Of a stretch of DNA of 38,813 nt, positions 1-8,630 are shown piece after piece. The position numbers were made by a program, and so were the translations under genes. The stretch is from Streptomyces sp. NRRL F-4489 (GTDB taxonomy: Bacteria > Actinomycetota > Actinomycetes > Streptomycetales > Streptomycetaceae). Numbering within the stretch: the first letter of the stretch is position 1; every line of letters begins with the position of its first letter. The DNA lies in the NCBI RefSeq assembly GCF_001509485.1, contig NZ_LLZI01000252.1, positions 1 through 38,813 of the forward strand, read 5' to 3'. The notes beneath the pieces are model-generated. The model saw nothing but the letters and a program-made list of their open reading frames with translations. It was not told the DNA's origin and ran no database searches.

Positions 1-220
1 GGGGCGGAGGGGATGCCCCGGACCCCGCCCGCAGGATCTGGAGCGAACCGCGCGGCATTCCTCGCCGCACGTACCAGGGCCGCCCGCACCGAGGACGGGG
101 GCCGGGGCAGCCCCTCCGCCGCCCACCACCGCCGCGTAGGCGAGGCCACCCCGACCCACACGGCGCGCAGCGACGCCGACGTGGGGCGGCCACGAACAAC
201 ACCACCGAGAAAGACCCGGG
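1..220. other. non-coding leader region at the left edge
   Basis: No convincing gene is seen here. An open frame covering about 13-282 on the plus strand has Arg/Pro-rich low-complexity content and overlaps the better-supported start at 221. The stretch probably holds the promoter of the plus-strand pair that follows. It may also hold the divergent promoter of a gene beyond the left edge; rimP-nusA-infB is expected there from Streptomyces gene order, but this is inference. Confidence 0.4.
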
Positions 221-706
221 ATGACGACAACCACCCAGAGCCACCCCGAACTCCCCGCCCTCCAGGCCGCGTTGGCCGCTGAACACGCCGCCGTCTACGG
301 CTACGGCGTCGTGGGCGGCCGCATCGGCCCCACCCGCCGCCCCGAGGCGCAGGGCGCCTACGACGCCCACCGGGCCCGCCGCGACGCCCTCCGCCGCACC
401 GTCCGCGACCTCGGCGGCACCCCGCAGGCAGCAGCCGCCGCGTACGAGCTGCCGTTCCCCGTGCCGGACGCCGCCGCCGCGATCCGGCTCGCCGCCGAGC
501 TGGAGGACCGGGTGGCGGCCGTCTACGCCGACCTCGTACGGGCCGCCGGCGGCACCCGCCGTACCGAGGCCGCGGCCGCGCTGCGCGAGGCGGCGGTGCG
601 GGCGGTGCGCTGGCGCGGCAGCGGCGTAGCCTTCCCTGGGCTCGTGGAACGGGCCGCGGCGCCCGCTCCGCCGGGTGGCGCGGGTACGGATTCCGACGCG
701 CTGTGA
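221..706 (+). CDS. DUF4439 ferritin-like domain protein
   Basis: This 161-residue, Ala-rich, all-helical protein matches the DUF4439 ferritin-like family common in actinobacteria. The N-terminal helix has a LQAALAAEHAAVYGYGVVGGR segment (about residues 13-33) with the Glu-His pair and following Tyr residues typical of the family. A second helix around residues 48-66 carries DAHRARRDALRR. Members are predicted four-helix bundles; their biochemical role is not established, and metal binding is only suggested by the fold. The ATG is preceded by a purine-rich GAGAAAGA element. The next gene begins 49 bp downstream on the same strand, so the two are probably co-transcribed. No signal peptide is seen. 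Confidence 0.85.
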   Translation: MTTTTQSHPELPALQAALAAEHAAVYGYGVVGGRIGPTRRPEAQGAYDAHRARRDALRRTVRDLGGTPQAAAAAYELPFPVPDAAAAIRLAAELEDRVAAVYADLVRAAGGTRRTEAAAALREAAVRAVRWRGSGVAFPGLVERAAAPAPPGGAGTDSDAL

Positions 707-755
707 ACGACCGGCCGCACCGCGGCCACTCCCCCACGAGAAGGACAGCTCAGGC

Positions 756-1673
756 ATGGCAACGGCACCCATCGAACCGCCGCAACGACTGCGCAACGCG
801 ATCGGCGGCGATCCGGAGGGGCCCGCCGGGGCCTCCGCGGCATGGCTGGCGGCGCTCCCGGCGCTGGTCCGGGAATACCTGGACGCCTGGGAGCTGACCC
901 TGGAGCGGGTGCACGAACCGGGCGGCCGCAGCAGCCTGGTGGCGTTCGTACGGCAGGCGGACGGGACGCCGGCGGCGCTGAAGTTCCCGGTGCCGGAGCG
1001 GCCCGCGGCGCTGGAGGCGGCGGCGCTGCGGGCCTGGGACGGCTGGGGCGCGGTGCGGCTGCTGCGGGCCGACGAGGCGCGCGGCGCGCTGCTGCTGGAG
1101 CGGTTGCAGGGCGCGGTGTCGCTGCGGTCGCTGCCGGAGGCCCGGGCGCTGCTGGAGGCGGCCGGCACGGTCCGGCGGCTGTGGGTGGCGCCGCCGGAGG
1201 GGCATCCGTTCGCGTCGGTGGCGGAGCGGACCGCGCGGGACGAGGCGGGGCTGCGGGCGGCGGCCGGCCGGACGGGCGCCGGGCCGCTGGTCGACGAGGC
1301 GCTGGAGCTGGGCCGGTCATTGCCGGCCGGGGCGGCGGAGGAGTACCTGCTGCACGGCGCGTTCCGGCAGGGCAAGGTGCTGGCCGGGGAGCGGGTGCCG
1401 TGGCTGGTGGTGGGCCCGTCGCCGCTGGTCGGTGAGCGGGCGTACGACCTGGCGCGGCTGGTGCTGGACCGGTTCGAGGACCTGCTGGCCGGGTCGGGGG
1501 CGGCCGCGGCGGCCCGCCGGCGGGTGGCGAAGCTGGCCGATTCCCTGGACGTGGACCGCGAGCGGCTGCGCGGCTGGACGCTGTACCGGGCGGTGCGCGG
1601 CGGCGTCCGCGAGGCCGCGACCGGCGATCGGCGGCGCGGCGAATCGCTGCTGGAGTTCGCGGCGGCGCTGTAG
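756..1673 (+). CDS. APH(6)/Hur-type kinase-fold protein, probably catalytically dead
   Basis: The 305-residue product resembles the aminoglycoside/hydroxyurea phosphotransferase family. It keeps the nucleotide-lobe features: ALKFPVPER with the ATP-contacting Lys, then EAAALRAWDGWGAVRLL and GALLLERL. The catalytic loop, normally HGDxHPGNVL, reads HGAFRQGKVL at residues 200-209, so the catalytic Asp is Ala202 and the metal-binding Asn is Lys207. The following metal-binding segment, normally IDPKPLVG, reads VGPSPLVG, with Gly220 replacing Asp. Known kinases of this fold need these residues, so I infer a pseudokinase or a binding protein. The ATG at 756 was chosen because AGAAGGA lies upstream; an earlier in-frame ATG at 675 overlaps the preceding gene and lacks that site. 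Confidence 0.8.
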   Translation: MATAPIEPPQRLRNAIGGDPEGPAGASAAWLAALPALVREYLDAWELTLERVHEPGGRSSLVAFVRQADGTPAALKFPVPERPAALEAAALRAWDGWGAVRLLRADEARGALLLERLQGAVSLRSLPEARALLEAAGTVRRLWVAPPEGHPFASVAERTARDEAGLRAAAGRTGAGPLVDEALELGRSLPAGAAEEYLLHGAFRQGKVLAGERVPWLVVGPSPLVGERAYDLARLVLDRFEDLLAGSGAAAAARRRVAKLADSLDVDRERLRGWTLYRAVRGGVREAATGDRRRGESLLEFAAAL

Positions 1674-1736
1674 GTCCGCGGCGGGGCCCGGGGCTCAAGG
1701 GCGGCGGGGCGGCGGGGCCGCCGGGCCGCCGGGCCG

Positions 1737-1789
1737 TACGGCGAACGGGCCGGCCGAGGCACCCCGCCCCGGCCGGCCCGTTCGCCGTA
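1737..1789. terminator. bidirectional hairpin terminator between convergent genes
   Basis: A perfect 19-bp inverted repeat (1737-1755 with 1771-1789) has a 15-nt loop. It lies between the plus-strand kinase-fold gene and the minus-strand proS, whose stop codon is 5 bp away. There is no U-tract, which is usual in Streptomyces. It can serve both transcripts. Confidence 0.85.
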
Positions 1790-1793
1790 TGCG

Positions 1794-3497
1794 TCAGGCG
1801 CTGAGCCGCGCCACGGCCTCCGCGACCGTCAGCTCCTCGCGCTCACCCGTGCGCCGGTCCTTGACCTCGACCACGCCGTCACCGGCGCGCCGCCCCGCGA
1901 CCACGATGGTCGGCACACCGATCAGCTCCGCGTCGGTGAACTTCACGCCGGGCGAGACGCCGGGCCGGTCGTCCACCAGCACCCGCAGGCCCGCGGCGCC
2001 GAGCTGCTCGGAGATCTCCAGGGCCAGCTCGGTCTGCTTGGCCTTGCCGGCCGCGACGACGTGCACATCGGCCGGCGCCACCTCGCGCGGCCAGCACAGC
2101 CCCTGCTCGTCGGCGTGCTGCTCGGCCAGCGCCGCGACCGCGCGCGAGACACCGATGCCGTACGAGCCCATGGTCACCCGGACCGGCTTGCCGTTCTGGC
2201 CGAGCACATCGAGCTGGAAGGCGTCGGCGTACTTGCGGCCCAGCTGGAAGATGTGGCCGATCTCGATGGCGCGGTCCAGCTTCAGGCCGGTGCCGCACTT
2301 CGGGCAGGGGTCGCCCTCCTGCACCACGACCACGTCGACGTACGCGTCGACCTCGAAGTCGCGGCCGGCGACGACGTTCTTGGCGTGCACGCCCTCCTTG
2401 TTGGCGCCGGTGATCCAGGCGGTGCCGGGGGCGACGCGCGGGTCGGCGAGGTACGTGACCTTCTCCAGGCCCTGCGGGCCGACGTAGCCGCGGACCAGGT
2501 CGTCGCGGCCGACGAAGTCCTCGGCGGTGACCAGCTCGACGGCGGCGGGCGCGAAGTGCGCCTCGACCTTGTCCATGTCGACCTCGCGGTCGCCGGGGAC
2601 GCCCACCGCGACGATCTCGCCGTCGACCTTCACCAGGAGGTTCTTCAGCGTCGCGGAGGCCGGGACGCCGAGGTGCGCGGCGAGCGTCTCGATGGTCGGG
2701 GTGTCCGGCGTGGGGATCTCCTCGGCCGCGGGGACGCCGGCCGCGTCCACGGGCTGGAGGGCGTAGGTGATCGCCTCGGTGTTGGCGGCGTAGTCGCAGG
2801 CCGGGCAGTCGGCGAAGGTGTCCTCGCCGGCCGCGGCGGGCGCCAGGAACTCCTCGGACTTCGAACCGCCCATGGCGCCGGCGGTGGCGGCGCAGATGCG
2901 GTAGTCGAGGCCGAGGCGCTCGAAGATCCGCTGGTAGGCGGCGCGGTGCAGGGCGTAGGACTCGGCCAGGCCCTCGTCGGACAGGTCGAAGGAGTAGGAG
3001 TCCTTCATCTGGAACTCGCGGCCGCGCAGGATGCCGGCGCGCGGCCGGGCCTCGTCGCGGTACTTGGTCTGGATCTGGTACAGCACCACCGGCAGGTCCT
3101 TGTAGGACGTGCACTGGTCCTTCACCAGCTGGGTGAAGATCTCCTCGTGGGTGGGGCCGAGGAGGTAGTCGCCGCCCCGGCGGTCCTGGAGGCGGAACAG
3201 CTCGGCGCCGTACTCGTCCCAGCGGCCGGTCGCGTCGTACGGCTCCTTCGGCAGCAGGGCGGGCAGCAGGACCTCCTGGCCGCCGATGGCGTCCATCTCC
3301 TCGCGCACGATCCGCTCGACGTTGGCGAGGACCTTCTTGCCGAGCGGCAGCCAGGACCAGACACCGGCCGCGGTCCGGCGGACGTAGCCGGCGCGCACCA
3401 GCAGCTTGTGGCTGAGCACCTCGGCGTCGGCCGGGTCGTCGCGCAGGGTCTTGACCATCAAGCGGGACATGCGCTGGACCTGTGCGGCGTGGGCCAT
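1794..3497 (-). CDS. proS: prolyl-tRNA synthetase
   Basis: ProS charges tRNA-Pro with proline in the cytoplasm. The 567-residue protein has the bacterial-type layout: a class II catalytic core interrupted by an insertion domain that edits mischarged alanyl-tRNA-Pro, then a C-terminal anticodon-binding domain. Visible core segments include [20 protein letters not shown] (motif 2 region, about residues 152-171) and [19 protein letters not shown] (motif 3). The insertion lies roughly at residues 230-390. The anticodon domain starts near [18 protein letters not shown]. The ATG is preceded by AGGAG with 7-nt spacing. It is transcribed alone and converges with the kinase-fold gene, with a long hairpin between them. 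Confidence 0.98.
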   Translation of the reverse strand: MAHAAQVQRMSRLMVKTLRDDPADAEVLSHKLLVRAGYVRRTAAGVWSWLPLGKKVLANVERIVREEMDAIGGQEVLLPALLPKEPYDATGRWDEYGAELFRLQDRRGGDYLLGPTHEEIFTQLVKDQCTSYKDLPVVLYQIQTKYRDEARPRAGILRGREFQMKDSYSFDLSDEGLAESYALHRAAYQRIFERLGLDYRICAATAGAMGGSKSEEFLAPAAAGEDTFADCPACDYAANTEAITYALQPVDAAGVPAAEEIPTPDTPTIETLAAHLGVPASATLKNLLVKVDGEIVAVGVPGDREVDMDKVEAHFAPAAVELVTAEDFVGRDDLVRGYVGPQGLEKVTYLADPRVAPGTAWITGANKEGVHAKNVVAGRDFEVDAYVDVVVVQEGDPCPKCGTGLKLDRAIEIGHIFQLGRKYADAFQLDVLGQNGKPVRVTMGSYGIGVSRAVAALAEQHADEQGLCWPREVAPADVHVVAAGKAKQTELALEISEQLGAAGLRVLVDDRPGVSPGVKFTDAELIGVPTIVVAGRRAGDGVVEVKDRRTGEREELTVAEAVARLSA

Positions 3498-3533
3498 GGG
3501 AGTTTCTCCTGCGTAAGAAAAGTGACTCCTTGG

Positions 3534-3562
3534 AGGTTAGCCGCATGGGAGTCCCGCGTGAA
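3534..3562 (-). promoter_or_regulatory. candidate proS promoter
   Basis: On the minus strand, TTCACG (3557-3562) and TAACCT (3534-3539) are separated by 17 bp, which fits the loose Streptomyces housekeeping promoter pattern. The predicted start would give a leader of about 30 nt before the proS ATG, too short for a T-box riboswitch. This is a pattern match only. Confidence 0.4.
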
Positions 3563-3571
3563 AACGCGTAT

Positions 3572-3740
3572 CGCTGCGCGGGGCTGCCGCGTACGTTGCC
3601 GGCGGTCCCGCCGTGGGGGGTTTTGCGCCTGCGGCGCGGAGCCGCTGCGCGGGGCTGGCTCCCCACGTTGTCGGCGTTCCCGCCGTGGGGGGTGTTTCGT
3701 GTGCGCCTGCGGCGCATCTGTTGCCGCTGCGCGGGGCTTT
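3572..3740. repeat. tandem imperfect repeat, about 2.2 units of 71-82 bp
   Basis: CGCTGCGCGGGGCT recurs at 3572, 3643 and 3725. The two full units also share an ACGTTGnCGGCG segment, CCCGCCGTGGGGGGT and the small palindrome GCGCCTGCGGCGC. The unit can fold on itself (CCCCACG with CGTGGGG in the second copy). The repeat lies just upstream of proS, abuts the long hairpin at 3749, and has no credible coding potential. Confidence 0.7.
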
Positions 3741-3748
3741 CGGGGGGC

Positions 3749-3830
3749 GGTGACGGGTCGGTGGGGTGAGGGGTGTCCGGACTGCTGTCGCTTTACGTCC
3801 GGACACCCCTCACCCCACCGACCCGTCACC
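3749..3830. repeat. perfect 34-bp inverted repeat (long hairpin)
   Basis: The arms 3749-3782 and 3797-3830 are exactly complementary over 34 bp, with a 14-nt loop. This is longer than any other hairpin in the window. It lies between the 3' end of the minus-strand GNAT gene and the upstream region of proS, so it could end the GNAT transcript or insulate proS. Perfect complementarity over this length, next to a tandem repeat, also fits a dispersed intergenic repeat element. Confidence 0.85.
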
Positions 3831-3836
3831 TCCCGT

Positions 3837-3866
3837 GGGTGGGTGGTTTTCGGTGGGTGGGGGTGG
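3837..3866 (+). other. G-rich tract with G-quadruplex potential
   Basis: Four runs of at least three guanines occur within 30 bases, as GGGTGGG, an 11-nt interval, then GGGTGGGGG. The tract lies right after the long hairpin and downstream of the GNAT gene. Fold potential is inferred from the spacing alone. Confidence 0.35.
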
Positions 3867-3939
3867 CCGCTGTGGGCATCGGAAGGTCGGTGCCACCGGG
3901 AGGGCGTGCGTGTCCGACGGCCGTTGTCGGCCTGCGGCT

Positions 3940-4476
3940 CTACGGGCGCTTCAAGGGGAGCGGGGCGCCCATGACAGCGTAGGGGGTGGGGGCGCTGGGG
4001 AAGAGGACGCGGCGGGCGAGGTCCTCGTAGCCGAGGGAGTGGTAGAGGGCGCGGGCGGGGCTGTCGGTGTCGATGGCGGAGAGGATGCTGCGGGGTTCGG
4101 TGGCGCCGTCGGTGATGCGGGTGATCAGGGTGCGGCCGATGCCGCGGTTCTGGTACGCCGGGTGGACGTGGAGTTCGGTGATGACGAAGGAGTCGTCGAG
4201 CCAGTGGTCCAGGCCCTGGCAGCGCAGGTAGGGCTCGACGACGGTGGACCACCAGTGGGCGCGGTCGTTGGGCATGCCGTAGACGAAGCCGACGAGGCGT
4301 CCGGCGGGGGTGGTGGCGCCGAGGGCGCGGGCGCCGGGGCAGCCGAGGTGGCGGAGCACGATGTGGCGGCGGACGGCGATCTCGTCGTCGGAGAGGCCGA
4401 AGGCGAGGGCCTGCACGGCGAGCGCGTCGTCCACGCGGGCAGCGAGATCGAGGGGGCCGACCGCGACGTCATCCAT
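3940..4476 (-). CDS. GNAT family N-acetyltransferase
   Basis: A 178-residue single-domain acetyl-CoA-dependent acetyltransferase; the substrate is unknown. The acetyl-CoA-binding motif A is visible as HPAYQNRGIGRTLI (Q-x-x-G-x-G, about residues 113-126). It is preceded by a strand ITELHVHPAY and followed by AIDTDSPARALYHSLGY, the usual GNAT motif B region. The start is uncertain: the ATG at 4476 gives MDDVAVGPLD, while an in-frame TTG at 4491 would add five residues. Neither has a strong ribosome site. It follows the DUF4081-GNAT gene by 24 bp at most on the same strand, so the two are likely co-transcribed. Confidence 0.85.
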   Translation of the reverse strand: MDDVAVGPLDLAARVDDALAVQALAFGLSDDEIAVRRHIVLRHLGCPGARALGATTPAGRLVGFVYGMPNDRAHWWSTVVEPYLRCQGLDHWLDDSFVITELHVHPAYQNRGIGRTLITRITDGATEPRSILSAIDTDSPARALYHSLGYEDLARRVLFPSAPTPYAVMGAPLPLKRP

Positions 4477-4500
4477 GTTCGGAGCGTACAAGGCGGCGGC

Positions 4501-5346
4501 TCAGAACAGTACGCTCATGAACGCGCCGACTTCCTCGAAGCCGACTCTGCGGTAGGCCGCGCGGGCGGCGGTGTTGTAGTCGTTGACGTAGAGGCTGACG
4601 ACCGGGGCGACGTCGCTGAGGGCGTAGCGGAGCACGGCGGCCATGCCCGTTTCGGACAGGCCCCGGCCGCGGTGGGCGGGGTCGACCCAGACGCCCTGGA
4701 TCTGGCAGGCGAGCGGGGTGGCGGCGCCGATCTCGGCCTTGAAGACGACCTTGCCGTCCTCGAGGCGGGCGAAGGAGCGGCCGGCGCCGACGAGTTCGGC
4801 GACCCGCGCCTGGTAGAGCAGGCCGCCGTCGCCGGCGAGCGGCGAGATGCCGACCTCTTCGGTGAACATGGCCACGCAGGCCGGCATGATCAGGTCGAGT
4901 TCGTCCTTGCGGATCCGGCGGACGCGGGGGTCGGGGGCGATCTCGGTCGACGGGCGGCGGGTGACCATCAGGGGCTGGTGGGCGCGGATCTCGCGGGCCG
5001 GGCCCCAGTGCGGTTCCAGCAGGGACCACAGGGCGGCGGTGGGGCCGGCCGGGCCGACGACGGAGGAGCAGCGGCGGCCCTGGCGGCGGGCGCGTTCGGC
5101 GAAGGCGCGGACGGCTTCGGGGGTGGCGCAGACGGGGACGAGGTTGGCGCCGGCGTAGCAGAGGGATTCCAGCCGGCCGCCGGCGTACCAGCCCCACATC
5201 TCGCCGCCGAGCCGCCAGGGGTCGAGGCCGGCGACTTGGACGCGGGCGGCGACGAAGGCGTTGGCGACCGGTTCGCGGTCCAGGACCGCGAGGGCCTCGT
5301 CGAGGTCTCCCGGTTCGAGGACCTTGAGGGTGGTGGTCGTCAGCAC
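4501..5346 (-). CDS. DUF4081-GNAT acetyltransferase
   Basis: A 281-residue protein with an N-terminal DUF4081 region (about residues 1-120, with NAFVAARVQVAGLDPWRLGGEMWGW split across it) and a C-terminal GNAT domain. The acetyl-CoA loop reads HRGRGLSETGM, after GVWVDPA. The C-terminal end, YVNDYNTAARAAYRRVGF, is typical of GNAT motif B. This two-domain architecture is widely conserved in Streptomyces; its substrate is unknown. The GTG at 5346 (protein starting with LTTTTLKVLEP after the initiator) fits the family start; an earlier in-frame ATG at 5421 would add 25 non-conserved residues. It is the first gene of a probable two-gene unit with the downstream GNAT. Confidence 0.88.
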   Translation of the reverse strand: MLTTTTLKVLEPGDLDEALAVLDREPVANAFVAARVQVAGLDPWRLGGEMWGWYAGGRLESLCYAGANLVPVCATPEAVRAFAERARRQGRRCSSVVGPAGPTAALWSLLEPHWGPAREIRAHQPLMVTRRPSTEIAPDPRVRRIRKDELDLIMPACVAMFTEEVGISPLAGDGGLLYQARVAELVGAGRSFARLEDGKVVFKAEIGAATPLACQIQGVWVDPAHRGRGLSETGMAAVLRYALSDVAPVVSLYVNDYNTAARAAYRRVGFEEVGAFMSVLF

Positions 5347-5706
5347 GTGTCGGAATGCCTCACCGTTGCGGGGCCTGCCTGGAAGGCCGGGCGGTAGCGG
5401 GTCCTGGCACTGTACCTCCACCGGCCTGCACCTTCCCGGGGGCGGGTGGGGCTACGACGCCGGGACGGGCTGCGCTGCGGTACGCGGTGGGGCGGTGGGC
5501 CTCGCCGCCGGGTACGGCCGGGTGGGGGGCGCTTGGCGGGTGCGGGCCGGAGGTGGGGGGCCGGGGCGGCGGCGTACGGAGCGCGTGCCGGTACGGGCGT
5601 CGGTCGTTCCGGGTGCGAGCGTCCCGGCCGGTGGCCGTTCCGACGCCGCGCGCTTCGGGGTTCCCAGGGCGCGGGCGTGCCCGCGGCCCCCCGGGCCGCG
5701 TCCGCC

Positions 5707-5760
5707 CCCACGGCCGACGGATTATGAGTCCGCTGCTCTGACCGGTTGAGCTACCGCCCC
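5707..5760 (-). pseudogene. truncated tRNA with CAT anticodon (5' 54 nt only)
   Basis: Read on the minus strand, the 54 bases form a normal tRNA up to the T arm. The acceptor 5' strand is GGGGCGG. The D stem is GCTC/GAGC around an AACCGGTCA loop. The anticodon stem GCGGA/TCCGT encloses CTCATAA (CAT anticodon), then come CGGCC and the 5' side of a T stem, GTGGG. A T loop (TTCRANNC) and the 3' acceptor strand should follow, but the sequence runs into unrelated GC-rich DNA with no CCGCCCC partner. It is therefore a remnant of an elongator Met or Ile-lysidine tRNA gene, not a functional gene. I see no integrase in the window. Confidence 0.75.
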
Positions 5761-5854
5761 TCACGGCGCCTCATGGTCGTGGCGTCATGGTCGTCCCATG
5801 GCGCGTGCGACCCCAGTCGCCCCTGGGCGGCGGATGACCGCGCGGGACCTTGTG

Positions 5855-5898
5855 AACGGGAGCGGGGCCGGGCGCAATAACGGGAGCGGGGCCGGGCG
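5855..5898 (+). repeat. short direct repeat (20-bp unit, 24-bp period)
   Basis: AACGGGAGCGGGGCCGGGCG occurs twice exactly, at 5855-5874 and 5879-5898, separated by CAAT. It is intergenic, and no function is evident. Confidence 0.7.
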
Positions 5899-5972
5899 GG
5901 AATGCCGCCGCGGCCCCGGTGCGTTGGTGGCCCGCAGGGGGGCTTGCGGGCCCCTACGGGATCCGTTCGGGC

Positions 5973-5994
5973 GGGCCCTAAGGGTTCAGGGCCC
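5973..5994 (-). terminator. ispG terminator hairpin
   Basis: The 7-bp stem GGGCCCT/AGGGCCC (5973-5979 with 5988-5994) has an 8-nt loop and begins 6 bp after the ispG stop. A second 7-bp hairpin (5930-5936 with 5945-5951) lies further along the same transcript. Neither has a clear U-tract. Confidence 0.6.
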
Positions 5995-6000
5995 GGAACG

Positions 6001-7158
<1,158 letters not shown>

Positions 7159-7278
7159 CTGGCGAGCAACCCCAAGGTGATGGATCAGGGCCCGGATTCG
7201 GCGGGCTTCCGGTCATCGAGACTACGGCACCGGCCTCTCCGGAGGCACATCGAACCCTTGCGCCCCTCGAAAGGGTGC

Positions 7279-7325
7279 GGCCGGGCACGCCCATACGGTC
7301 GTGGCGCGCCCGGCCGGCCGGGTCC
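7279..7325 (-). terminator. hairpin between rseP and ispG
   Basis: A 13-bp stem with one G-U pair (7279-7291 with 7313-7325) begins 3 bp after the rseP stop. It would end or attenuate the dxr-rseP transcript before ispG. Confidence 0.7.
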
Positions 7326-7328
7326 GGC

Positions 7329-8630
7329 TCAGGTCAGCTTGACCGGGTTCACCACGTCGGCGACCAGCACCAGGAGGGTGAAGCAGATGAAGATCCCGGC
7401 GACGACGTAGGCGACCGGCATCAGCTTGGCGACGTCGAACGGGCCGGGGTCGGGGCGCCGGACGAGCCGGGCGGCGAACCGCCGCAGCGACTCCCACAGG
7501 GCGCCGGCGATATGGCCGCCGTCCAGCGGCAGCAGCGGCAGCATGTTGAACAGGAACAGCGAGAGGTTGAAGCCGGCGACGAGGGTGAGCATGGTCGCCA
7601 CCCGCTGCTCCGGCGGGATGTGCAGGGAGAACACCTCGCCGCCGACCCGGGCCGCGCCGACCACGCCCATCGGGGAGTCCTGCTTGCGCTCGGCGCCGTT
7701 GAAGGCCGCGTTCCACAGGTCGGGGATCTTGCCGGGGACGTTTATCAGCGACTGGACGCCCTGCTGGACCATGGTGCCCATGCGGTCGACGGACTGGCCG
7801 AAGGACTGCTGGACGATGCCGCTGGCCGGGGTGAAGCCGAGGAAGCCGGCGGTGACGTACTGGCCGGGGACGTAGCCGCCGTGGCCGTCGGTGCGGGCGA
7901 CCTTGTTCTCGATGAGGTCGGCGTGCAGGGTGACCTTGGCGCCGTGCCGTTCGACGGTGAGGGTGGCGGGGCCGGTGGTGCGCCGGATCCGGTCCTGGAG
8001 GGTGTTCCAGTCCGGGACGGGCCGGCCGTCGAACGCGGTGATCTTGTCGCCGGGGCGCAGGCCGGCCGCCTTGGCCGGGGAGTCCTTGGCGCCGGCCGGG
8101 CACTTGTCGGTCTTGGCGGAGGCCGCGATGACGCAGTCGGAGACCGAGCTGACCTGGGTGGTCTGGGTGTTGATGCCGAAGCCCATCAGCACGCCCATGA
8201 AGATCGCCACGGCCAGGACGAGGTTCATGAAGGGCCCGGCGAACATCACGATGACGCGCTTCCAGGGCTTGCGGGTGTAGAAGAGCCGGTGCTCGTCGCC
8301 GGGCTGGAGCTCCTCGAAGGCCGCCTCGCGGGCGTCCTCGATCATGCCGCGGAACGGGGAGGTGGAGCGGGCCTGGAGCCGGCCGTCGTCGCCGGGCGGG
8401 AACATGCCGATCATGCGGATGTAGCCGCCGAGCGGGATCGCCTTGACGCCGTACTCGGTGTCGCCCTTCGTGCGGGAGAAGAGCGTCGGTCCGAAGCCCA
8501 CCATGTACTGCGGTACGCGGATGCCGAACATCTTGGCCGTGGTGAGGTGGCCGAGTTCGTGCCAGGCGATGGAGAAGAGCAGGCCGACGACGAAGACGAC
8601 TATGCCGAGAATGGTCATCCAGGTCGTCAT
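7329..8630 (-). CDS. rseP: site-2 intramembrane metalloprotease (M50, RseP/Rip1-like)
   Basis: A 433-residue membrane protease of the site-2 family, which cleaves anti-sigma factors and other transmembrane substrates within the membrane. The zinc-binding HELGH lies at residues 24-28 in the first transmembrane helix. A PDZ domain follows in the middle (around [18 protein letters not shown]). The third zinc ligand is in [12 protein letters not shown] (residues 362-373, Asp370), and a C-terminal hydrophobic segment follows. The ATG at 8630 overlaps the dxr stop as ATGA, showing translational coupling. The dxr-rseP-ispG neighbourhood is conserved in actinobacteria. Confidence 0.95.
   Translation of the reverse strand: MTTWMTILGIVVFVVGLLFSIAWHELGHLTTAKMFGIRVPQYMVGFGPTLFSRTKGDTEYGVKAIPLGGYIRMIGMFPPGDDGRLQARSTSPFRGMIEDAREAAFEELQPGDEHRLFYTRKPWKRVIVMFAGPFMNLVLAVAIFMGVLMGFGINTQTTQVSSVSDCVIAASAKTDKCPAGAKDSPAKAAGLRPGDKITAFDGRPVPDWNTLQDRIRRTTGPATLTVERHGAKVTLHADLIENKVARTDGHGGYVPGQYVTAGFLGFTPASGIVQQSFGQSVDRMGTMVQQGVQSLINVPGKIPDLWNAAFNGAERKQDSPMGVVGAARVGGEVFSLHIPPEQRVATMLTLVAGFNLSLFLFNMLPLLPLDGGHIAGALWESLRRFAARLVRRPDPGPFDVAKLMPVAYVVAGIFICFTLLVLVADVVNPVKLT

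Larger units (their letters stand above)
5347..6000. other. 654-bp intergenic region holding a tRNA remnant
   Basis: No gene is supported here; the open frames are low-complexity Arg/Pro/Gly-rich shadows. The region holds the upstream sequence of the DUF4081-GNAT gene, a truncated tRNA at 5707-5760, a 24-bp-period direct repeat at 5855-5898, and two hairpins (5930-5951 and 5973-5994). The second is positioned to end the ispG transcript. Confidence 0.6.

Noticed and set aside
13..282. An 89-codon plus-strand open frame at the left edge
   Set aside because: Its composition is Arg/Pro/Thr-rich with no family resemblance, and it overlaps the DUF4439 start, which has a better ribosome site.
523..1698. 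A 391-codon minus-strand open frame covering two plus-strand genes
   Set aside because: It is Pro/Arg/Ala-rich throughout, as expected for the antisense of GC-rich coding DNA.
3498..3533. T-box riboswitch upstream of proS
   Set aside because: The likely leader is only about 30 nt and has no specifier or T-box sequence.
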